Origin: Solirubrobacterales bacterium
Lineage (GTDB): Bacteria; Actinomycetota; Thermoleophilia; Solirubrobacterales; Solirubrobacteraceae
Direction of reading: 5' to 3'
Assembly (NCBI GenBank): GCA_009781575.1
Contig: WQXW01000026.1
Location: forward strand, 1 to 11,456
DNA length: 11,456 bases
The notes under the pieces were generated by a model. It was not told where the DNA came from, searched no databases, and worked only from the letters and a program-made list of their open reading frames with translations. Positions 6,596 through 11,456 of the stretch are shown piece by piece. Both the position numbers and the translations under genes were made by a program. Position 1 is the stretch's first letter, and the number at the start of each line of letters is the position of its first letter.

Positions 6596-6871
6596 GTGAA
6601 GCGTACGACGGTGATGCTGCCCGACGAGGTCGACGCGCGCCTGCGCCGCGAGGCGCGCCGCCGGGGCGTGTCGATCGCCGAGTTGACGCGGGAGGCGATC
6701 GAGGCGCAGCTGCCGTCGGTCCCGCCGAAGGGCGCGCCGCTGTCGTTCTTCGCGATCGGCGAGGGCGGCCCGCCCGATGCGGCGCGCCGCGCGAAGGAGT
6801 TCGTGGGGGACGCGATCGAGCGACGCGAGCGTGCCGCCAACCGCACCCGCGGACACAGACGCTCGGCCTAG
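6596..6871 (+). CDS. vapB: Ribbon-helix-helix antitoxin (VapB-like)
   Basis: A 91-aa DNA-binding antitoxin. The N-terminus has the ribbon-helix-helix layout: strand KRTTVMLP, helix DEVDARLRREARRRG, turn, then helix SIAELTREAIEAQL (about residues 2-39). Such proteins dimerise on the operator of their own operon. The C-terminal half (FFAIGEGGPPDAARRAKEFV and beyond) would wrap the toxin. It starts with GTG 6596, probably on a leaderless mRNA, and stops 2 nt before the toxin ATG, giving tight translational coupling as expected for a toxin-antitoxin pair. Autoregulation through the promoter region is likely from the family, but no operator palindrome was pinned down. An ATG at 6592 is in the toxin's frame and is not its start. 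Confidence 0.87.
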   Translation: MKRTTVMLPDEVDARLRREARRRGVSIAELTREAIEAQLPSVPPKGAPLSFFAIGEGGPPDAARRAKEFVGDAIERRERAANRTRGHRRSA

Positions 6872-6873
6872 CC

Positions 6874-7284
6874 ATGCTGATCGTCGACGCGGGCCCTCTG
6901 TACGCGGCGGCGGCGAGCGGGGATGAGGATCACGCGCGCTGCGCGGAGTTACTGGCGAGCGCGCCGCGGCCGCTGCTGGTCCCCGAGCTCGTCGTCACTG
7001 AGGTCTCCTACCTGCTGAGCGACCGCATCGGGGCGCACGCGGAGCTGGCGTTCGCGCGCTCGATCGCGGCGGGCGAGCTCACGATCGAACCGGCACTCGA
7101 GAGCGAGTGGGAGCGCGTGGTGGAACTGGTCGAGCGCTACGCGGACCTCCCGCTGGGCGTGGCCGACGCCTCGCTGGTGGCACTCGCCGAGCGCCACGAC
7201 CAGCGGCAGGTCGCGAGCCTCGACCACCGTCACCTGGGCGTGGTGCGCCCACGGCACACAGACCGGCTCACGCTGTTGCCCTGA
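6874..7284 (+). CDS. vapC: PIN-domain ribonuclease toxin (VapC-like)
   Basis: A 136-aa single PIN domain, normal length. VapC toxins are Mg2+-dependent endoribonucleases that cut tRNA or rRNA and are held inactive by VapB. The acidic metal-binding residues appear in order: Asp5 in LIVDAGPLYA, Glu43 in VVTEVSYLL, Asp98 in PLGVADASLVA, and Asp117 in VASLDHRHL. The set is complete, so the toxin should be active. The ATG at 6874 follows the vapB stop by 2 nt. It is flanked upstream by the dispersed repeat and downstream by a nested inverted repeat, then the guanidine riboswitch of the next operon. The RNA target cannot be predicted. Confidence 0.9.
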   Translation: MLIVDAGPLYAAAASGDEDHARCAELLASAPRPLLVPELVVTEVSYLLSDRIGAHAELAFARSIAAGELTIEPALESEWERVVELVERYADLPLGVADASLVALAERHDQRQVASLDHRHLGVVRPRHTDRLTLLP

Positions 7285-7298
7285 CACCGACAACTGCC

Positions 7299-7349
7299 GA
7301 GCCGCCCGCCACAAACTTTGGACGCTGGGCCAAAGAGCGGCGGCGGCTC
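7299..7349. repeat. Nested inverted repeat after vapC
   Basis: Outer arms GAGCCGCC (7299-7306) and GGCGGCTC (7342-7349) enclose a perfect inner hairpin CTTTGG/CCAAAG (7316-7321 and 7330-7335). No U run follows, so a simple intrinsic terminator is unlikely. It could separate vapBC transcription from the riboswitch operon or be an operator. Confidence 0.45.
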
Positions 7350-7365
7350 ACTTCATATGGTTCCG

Positions 7366-7476
7366 CTCGCCCTAGGGTTCCGCTGCCGTGATCGCCGGCA
7401 GGCCTGGTCCGAGAGGGCTGGCCGGCACCTACATAGCCGTGCTTACACGGCGGGACAAAAGCCCGGGAGACATGGC
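7366..7476 (+). promoter_or_regulatory. ykkC-type guanidine-I riboswitch aptamer
   Basis: All conserved blocks of the class are present in order: CTAGGGTTCCG (7372-7382), a P2 hairpin CTGCCG/CGGCAG (7383-7388 and 7396-7401), CTGGTCCGAGAG (7404-7415), then ACACGGCGGGACAAAAG (7445-7461) and CCCGGGAGA (7462-7470). The class senses free guanidine and usually turns on guanidine export or breakdown genes. Related ykkC variants bind ppGpp, PRPP or nucleotides and differ at a few core bases. The downstream hydrolase and transporter fit guanidine best. The 3' conserved strand is also the left arm of a terminator, which indicates an ON switch. A TATGGT at 7356-7361 could be the -10 box; this is weak. 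Confidence 0.92.
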
Positions 7477-7499
7477 TGTTTCCCGGGCTTTTGCCTTTT
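7457..7499 (+). terminator. Intrinsic terminator, riboswitch expression platform
   Basis: A perfect 12-bp stem, AAAAGCCCGGGA (7457-7468) with TCCCGGGCTTTT (7481-7492), has a 12-nt loop and is followed by GCCTTTT. Its left arm overlaps the last conserved aptamer block, so ligand binding should block the hairpin and let transcription continue into the hydrolase gene. Confidence 0.92.
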
Positions 7500-7500
7500 C

Positions 7501-7506
7501 GAGGAG
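7501..7506 (+). promoter_or_regulatory. Ribosome binding site for TTG start of the hydrolase
   Basis: GAGGAG directly follows the terminator, with four bases before TTG 7511. It is the only Shine-Dalgarno near the start of conserved protein sequence. The longer open frame to 7388 runs through the riboswitch and is not coding. Confidence 0.65.
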
Positions 7507-7510
7507 CGTT

Positions 7511-8158
7511 TTGAACTCGTCAACTGCAACAACCGTGTTGGTCTTGATCGACGTACAGCGAGCGGAGGTGCTGGCGGGCGATCACGGCATTCCCGTCATG
7601 GCGGGTGGCGCCGAGCGGCACGAGCGCATCCGCGCGCTGCTGGCGCTCGCGCGCGAGCGCGGCGTGCCGGCGGTGTTCGTCCAGGAGGTGCACAAGCCCT
7701 CGCTGATCGACTTCGGGCGCGAGCTGGACGGCGTCGAGGGAGTGCACTGCCTGGAGGGCGATCCTGCCACCGAGCTGGCCGAAGGGCTGGAGCCGCGGGC
7801 CGAGGAGTACCTGATTCGCAAGCGCCGCTACTCCGCTTTCTTCGCCACCGAGCTCGATCTGGTGCTCTCCTCATATGGCGCGCAGACGCTGATCCTCGTC
7901 GGCGCCTTGACAGATGTGTGCGTTCACTACACCTTCGTGGACGCGCATCAGCACGACTACCGCTGTCTCCTCGTCACCGACTGCGTGGGCGGGTCCTCGG
8001 CGCAGGCGCACGACGCCGCCCTGCGCGCGATGGCCTACCTGCAGCGCGATTGCCTCGTGTGCAGCGCTGAGGTGCGAGCAATGCTGGACGCAGCGCGCGC
8101 GAGCACCGAGTGTACGGCGACACCGAGCAGCGCCATCACGGCAGAGGTGACGGCATGA
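7511..8158 (+). CDS. Isochorismatase-family cysteine hydrolase, guanidine-riboswitch controlled
   Basis: The family cleaves amide or ester bonds through a Cys-Lys-Asp triad; members include nicotinamidase, biuret hydrolase, triuret hydrolase and guanylurea hydrolase. With TTG 7511 as start the protein has 215 aa, a usual length. The triad is seen as Asp14 (VLIDVQ), Lys104 (IRKRRYSAF) and Cys137 (GALTDVCVHYT), with the family's pre-Cys segment before it. The C-terminal segment VDAHQHDYRCLLVTDCVGGS is also typical. It is the first gene after a guanidine-I riboswitch and precedes a peptide-type ABC transporter, so it likely acts on an imported guanidine-related or urea-like amide. The exact substrate is not readable. 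The stop (TGA 8156-8158) overlaps an ATG inside a tandem repeat. Confidence 0.9.
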   Translation: MNSSTATTVLVLIDVQRAEVLAGDHGIPVMAGGAERHERIRALLALARERGVPAVFVQEVHKPSLIDFGRELDGVEGVHCLEGDPATELAEGLEPRAEEYLIRKRRYSAFFATELDLVLSSYGAQTLILVGALTDVCVHYTFVDAHQHDYRCLLVTDCVGGSSAQAHDAALRAMAYLQRDCLVCSAEVRAMLDAARASTECTATPSSAITAEVTA

Positions 8159-8260
8159 CCACGGTGACGACATGGCCGCGGTGGCGGCGTGACCAGGGGG
8201 CGGTGGCGACATGACCAGGATCGTGGCGACGTGACCAGGATCGTGGCGACGTGACGGTGG
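8146..8260 (+). repeat. Degenerate tandem repeat at the hydrolase-ATPase junction
   Basis: Six units of 17 to 21 nt begin at 8146, 8163, 8180, 8201, 8222 and 8242. The pattern is GGTGRCGRC, then ATG or GTG, then RCC plus a variable tail (AGGAT in the last full units). The units starting at 8222 and 8242 are identical over their first 14 bases. Each unit carries a start codon, usually overlapping TGA (ATGA or GTGA), and the hydrolase gene ends inside the first unit. Confidence 0.8.
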
Positions 8261-8263
8261 AGG
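8259..8263 (+). promoter_or_regulatory. Shine-Dalgarno deciding the ATPase start
   Basis: GGAGG lies 8 nt before GTG 8272, whereas the GTG codons inside the tandem repeat, including 8251, have no such site. This favours the start after the repeat. Confidence 0.7.
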
Positions 8264-8271
8264 CAGCGGGT

Positions 8272-10107
8272 GTGAGCACGGTGGCGACGACGCCCGCGCT
8301 GGCGGTGCGGGGGCTGCACGTCACCTTCCCCTCGCCGCGAGGGGACGTCCACGCGTTGCGGGGCGCCACGCTCGACGTGCAGCCGGGCGAGATCATGGGA
8401 TTGGTGGGCGAGTCGGGCTCGGGGAAGAGCGTGCTCGGGCTCGCCGCGCTCGGGCTGCTGCCCAAGCCTGAGCAGCTGCGCATGTCGGGGTCGGTGACCC
8501 TCGACGGCGAGGACATGCTGAGCGCCACCGAGCAGCAGCGGCGGGCGCGGCGGGGCAGTTACATCACGGCCATCTTCCAGGACCCGATGGCGTCGCTGAA
8601 TCCCTCGATGAGGATTGGCGCACAACTCGCCGAGGCCGCGCCGGAAGCGGATCAGGAGCAGATCGTGGCGCTGCTCGCCGACACCGGGATACCGGAGCCG
8701 CGTGCGAAGGTGGGTTGTTACCCACACGAACTCTCCGGCGGGCTGCGCCAGCGGGTCATGATTGCGATCGCGCTGGCGCGCAACCCTCGCCTGGTGGTCG
8801 CCGACGAGCCGACAACCGCGCTGGACGTGACCATTCAGGCGCGGGTGCTCGAGCTGTTGGCGCGCTGCACCGCCGAGCACGGCTCCTCGCTTTTGCTGAT
8901 CACGCACGACCTCGGCGTCGCCGCGCAGCTCTGCGACCGCATCTCGGTCGCCTACGCGGGGCGCATCGTCGAAGTCGGCCCCACCGCCCGGGTGCTGTCC
9001 CGCCCGCGTCACCCCTACACCGTCGGGCTGCTCGCCAGTCGCCCTCGCCTCCACGGGCGGGTCGCGCACGGGAAGCTGCCGGTGCTGCCCGGCCAACCAC
9101 CCGACCCGCGCAGCCCGGCCGGCGGGTGCGCCTTCGCACCGCGCTGTCCCGTCGCCGACGATGCCTGCGCCAGGCCCACGCCGGTGTCGCTGATCGACGG
9201 CCGCCGCTGCGAGTGCCACCACGCCGGCGCGTGCGCGGCGTGGCCCGAGAACGGCTCCTCGCAAACCCACGCCGACGCGCTGCTGCGCGCGGTGCAGGGG
9301 GACATCGCGAGCGCGCAGCACAACGCGGCGCGCCCGCCCGCGCAGACTGTGCCGGTCCTCGCGCTCGAGGTGCGGGAGCTCGTGTGCGAGTTCGCGGCGC
9401 CGCGCCGGCGGATTCGCGGCCGGCCGGGCGCGCCGCTTCGCGCCGTCGGCGGCGTCAGCCTGGCCGTGCCCGCGGGCGGCTCGCTGGCGATCGTGGGCGA
9501 GTCGGGATCCGGCAAGACCACGCTGCTGCGCATGATCGTGGGGCTGCAGCGACCGACGAGCGGCCGCGTGCTGCTGGGCGCGGGCGCGGGCGCGCAGCTC
9601 ATCTTCCAGGACGCCGGCGCGTCGCTGACGCCGTGGATGTCGATCGGCGCGCAGATCGAGGAGCGGCTCGCGCGGCTCGCGCTGGGCAGAGCCGAGCGCG
9701 CCACGCGCGTGCTCGAGGCGCTGCACGCCGTGGGGCTGCCGTCGGAGGCGGCCGGCGCGCTGCCGCGCTCACTGTCGGGCGGCATGCGCCAGCGCGCGGC
9801 GATCGCCCGCGCGATCGCGGTCCCGCCGACGCTGCTGGCCTGTGACGAGCCGGTGTCGGCCCTCGATGTGTCGCTGGCCTCGCAGGTGCTCAACCTGCTG
9901 TGCGAGCTGCGCGCCAAGCTCGGGCTGGCGCTGCTGTTCGTGACCCACGACCTGGCAGCCGCGCGCGCGGTCGCCGACGAGGTGGTAGTGATGAGCGGCG
10001 GCCTCGTGGTCGAGCGCGGGCCGGCCGAGCGGCTGTTCGCCGCGCCCCAGCATCCCTATACGCAGGAGCTGCTCGCCGCGGTCCCCGACATCGCGCGGGC
10101 CGCCTGA
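8272..10107 (+). CDS. Dpp/Opp-type ABC transporter ATPase, two domains fused (DppD-DppF)
   Basis: Energises import by a peptide/nickel/opine-class ABC transporter. The 611-aa protein carries two complete ATPase domains. The first has Walker A GESGSGKS (46-53), Q-loop Gln103, signature LSGGLRQ (154-160), Walker B LVVADEP (174-180) and switch His212. The second has Walker [10 protein letters not shown] (409-417), Gln446, LSGGMRQ (501-507), LLACDEP (521-527) and His559. After the first domain comes the family's oligopeptide C-terminal extension with HPYTVGLL and cysteines 286, 292, 299 and 313, the arrangement that binds an iron-sulfur cluster in some DppD proteins. The fusion resembles glutathione importer GsiA. 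It lies in the riboswitch operon after the hydrolase; the permease follows 4 nt later. Confidence 0.95.
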   Translation: MSTVATTPALAVRGLHVTFPSPRGDVHALRGATLDVQPGEIMGLVGESGSGKSVLGLAALGLLPKPEQLRMSGSVTLDGEDMLSATEQQRRARRGSYITAIFQDPMASLNPSMRIGAQLAEAAPEADQEQIVALLADTGIPEPRAKVGCYPHELSGGLRQRVMIAIALARNPRLVVADEPTTALDVTIQARVLELLARCTAEHGSSLLLITHDLGVAAQLCDRISVAYAGRIVEVGPTARVLSRPRHPYTVGLLASRPRLHGRVAHGKLPVLPGQPPDPRSPAGGCAFAPRCPVADDACARPTPVSLIDGRRCECHHAGACAAWPENGSSQTHADALLRAVQGDIASAQHNAARPPAQTVPVLALEVRELVCEFAAPRRRIRGRPGAPLRAVGGVSLAVPAGGSLAIVGESGSGKTTLLRMIVGLQRPTSGRVLLGAGAGAQLIFQDAGASLTPWMSIGAQIEERLARLALGRAERATRVLEALHAVGLPSEAAGALPRSLSGGMRQRAAIARAIAVPPTLLACDEPVSALDVSLASQVLNLLCELRAKLGLALLFVTHDLAAARAVADEVVVMSGGLVVERGPAERLFAAPQHPYTQELLAAVPDIARAA

Positions 10108-10111
10108 CCCC

Positions 10112-11029
10112 GTGGCGAGCGAAACGGTCGAGATCGGCGTGGGCTCGCCACCAGCGCCAGCCACCAGCGCCCGCCGGCCGGCGCGCCTCTCACTTGGCCG
10201 CCGGCGCCCGGTCGTCGCGCTCACCGCGGGCGGCTCGCTGCGAGGCGCGCTCGCGCCGGTGGGGCTCGTCACACTGATAGTGCTGGCGCTGCCGCTGCTC
10301 GCCACCCACAGCGCCACCGCGGTCACGGCGGCCGGCCCGTTTCACACACCGTCGTGGTCGTATCCGTTCGGCACCGACGACGTGGGCAGAGACGTGTTCT
10401 CGCGCGTGCTCTTCGGCATGCGCGAGTCGTGGCTCAGCGCGCTCGGGGTGATCGCGGTGGGCGCCACCTTCGGCGCCGTGGTGGGAGCGCTCGCGGGGGC
10501 GTTCGGGGGATGGCTCGACATGGTGCTGATGCGCGTCACCGATCTCTTCCTCGCGCTCCCCGCCCCGGTGATCGCGATCGCGGTGGTGGCGTCGGTGGGC
10601 CCGAGCCTCTTTCACACACTGCTGGCACTCAGCGTGGTGTGGTGGCCGTGGTATGCGCGCATCGTGCGCGGTGAGGTTCGCGCCCACGCGGCCCGCCCCC
10701 ACGCCGACGCCGCGCGCCTGGCCGGAGTGGGTCGCGCGCGCCTCGTGCTGCGCCACCTGCTCCCCGGCGCGCTCGCCCCGGTGGTGGTGACCATGTCCCT
10801 GGACGTGGGAAACCTGATCCTCGCCCTCGCGGCGCTGTCGTTCATCGGGCTCGGCGCGCCACCGCCGTCGCCCGAGCTGGGCGCGATGAGCGCCCAGGGA
10901 ATGGAGTACCTGCTCGCCTACTGGTGGGTGCCAATCGCCCCCGCCGCCGCCGCTGCGCTGCTCGCTCTCGTGGCGAACCTGCTCGGCGACCGTGCCAACC
11001 GCCATCTCGACCAGGAGAGAACCCGATGA
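10112..11029 (+). CDS. DppC/OppC-type ABC transporter permease
   Basis: A 305-aa inner-membrane subunit of a peptide-class importer. A polar, Pro/Arg-rich N-terminus of about 45 residues precedes the first helix (APVGLVTLIVLALPLLA). The DppC signature FGTDDVGRDVFSRVLFG (86-102) and the cytoplasmic coupling loop ADAARLAGVGRARLVLRHLL (198-217, EAA-like) are intact, as is the C-terminal ALSFIGLGAPPPSPELGAM segment. Start GTG 10112 has no clear ribosome site and lies 4 nt after the ATPase stop, so translation is probably coupled. Its stop overlaps the next gene as ATGA. The second permease (DppB type) normally needed for a functional pore is not in the window before this gene. Confidence 0.93.
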   Translation: MASETVEIGVGSPPAPATSARRPARLSLGRRRPVVALTAGGSLRGALAPVGLVTLIVLALPLLATHSATAVTAAGPFHTPSWSYPFGTDDVGRDVFSRVLFGMRESWLSALGVIAVGATFGAVVGALAGAFGGWLDMVLMRVTDLFLALPAPVIAIAVVASVGPSLFHTLLALSVVWWPWYARIVRGEVRAHAARPHADAARLAGVGRARLVLRHLLPGALAPVVVTMSLDVGNLILALAALSFIGLGAPPPSPELGAMSAQGMEYLLAYWWVPIAPAAAAALLALVANLLGDRANRHLDQERTR

Positions 11030-11456
11030 CACCTCGCCGCGCCCCGCTCGCCCTGCGCCCTGCCCTGCTCGCCGGGCGCCGCATCCCGCGCGCCGTTCGC
11101 CGCGCCCCGCTGGGCGCGGCCCTGCTCGGGGCGCTGATTCCCGCGGCCGCCGCGCTGTCGAGCTGCGGCGCCACCACCACCGCGACCTCCGCGACCGGCT
11201 CATCGTCGGGCAGTCACGTGCTGACGATCCCCTACCTGGCCGACATGTCGGTGCCGGACCCCGACATCTTCTACGACATCGAGGGCAACTCGGTGATCCT
11301 CTCCGCCTACGAAGGCCTGGTCACATACGCGCCCAACTCCGACCGGATCATCCCCGCGCTGGCGACGAGTTGGAGTGAGTCGCCGGATCGACTGACCTAC
11401 ACCTTCCACCTGCGCCCCAACGTGCACTTCCACGACGGCTCGCCGTTCACCTCCCA
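11026..11456 (+). CDS. Family 5 substrate-binding lipoprotein, partial (3' end beyond window)
   Basis: The N-terminal 143 residues of an extracellular solute-binding protein that delivers ligand to the Dpp/Opp-type transporter. A long Arg-rich leader (residues 1-27) precedes a hydrophobic core and lipobox LSSC, with Cys47 as the lipidation site, then a Thr/Ser linker. The mature start (HVLTIPYLADMSVPDPD) and the later segments SAYEGLVTYAP, IIPALATSWSE and YTFHLRPNVHFHDGSPFTS are the standard opening of SBP family 5. ATG 11026 has AGGAG 8 nt upstream and overlaps the permease stop. The pocket residues that decide the ligand lie outside the window. Order hydrolase, DF, C, A differs from the usual A-B-C-D-F. 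Confidence 0.93.
   Translation, partial: MTPRRAPLALRPALLAGRRIPRAVRRAPLGAALLGALIPAAAALSSCGATTTATSATGSSSGSHVLTIPYLADMSVPDPDIFYDIEGNSVILSAYEGLVTYAPNSDRIIPALATSWSESPDRLTYTFHLRPNVHFHDGSPFTS

Noticed and set aside
5454..6875. 473-codon minus-strand open frame
   Set aside because: Only the piece 5958-6248 looks like protein (lipoprotein signal). The rest is antisense to vapB and the hydrolase or crosses the repeat.
6592..7284. Continuous frame from ATG 6592 through vapC, suggesting a fused longer toxin
   Set aside because: The part before 6874 is an out-of-frame shadow of vapB (Arg/Pro/Gly-rich). The PIN domain starts cleanly at ATG 6874 right after the vapB stop.
8146..8260. CRISPR-like array at the hydrolase-ATPase junction
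   Set aside because: Units of 17 to 21 nt are contiguous without spacers, so this is a simple tandem repeat.
8035..9726. 563-codon minus-strand open frame opposite the ATPase
   Set aside because: His/Arg-rich low-complexity translation antisense to a clearly real two-domain ATPase; such frames are common in high-GC DNA.

Overview
The window is very GC-rich, with dense coding on both strands, GTG and TTG starts, and one gene that looks leaderless. This suits a high-GC actinobacterium. A Thermoleophilia or Solirubrobacterales-like lineage is my guess from the gene repertoire; nothing in the window proves it. No rRNA, tRNA, CRISPR array or transposase gene is visible.

Layout. 1-76: fragment of a dispersed intergenic repeat with an internal 11-bp tandem array. 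142-1230 (+): an MreB-family actin. 1252-2031 (-): a DUF1275/YoaK-type membrane protein, convergent with mreB. 2231-2995 (+): an aquaporin-family channel with unusual pore residues, divergent from the DUF1275 gene. 3004-3150: second copy of the dispersed repeat. 3260-3547 (+): a small DUF5661 protein. 3647-4723 (+): an exported phosphodiester-glycosidase-like lipoprotein. 4764-5957 (+): a membrane-anchored alpha/beta hydrolase. 5958-6248 (-): the 5' remnant of a lipoprotein gene. 6335-6510: third repeat copy, with a long palindrome. 6596-7284 (+): a VapBC-type toxin-antitoxin pair.

The most interesting part is 7366 to the right edge. A ykkC-type (guanidine-I) riboswitch with an intrinsic terminator precedes an isochorismatase-family cysteine hydrolase. 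Next come a fused two-domain Dpp/Opp-type ATPase, a DppC-type permease and the start of a family 5 substrate-binding lipoprotein. All are on the + strand with short gaps or overlaps, and the operon runs off the window. The simplest reading is a guanidine-responsive operon that imports a small nitrogenous compound through a peptide-type ABC transporter and hydrolyses it with an isochorismatase-like enzyme. The substrate is not known. Guanylurea, biuret-like or guanidino compounds are candidates because related hydrolases act on such molecules. The dispersed repeat family (three copies plus a lone end motif) is the second unexplained structure.
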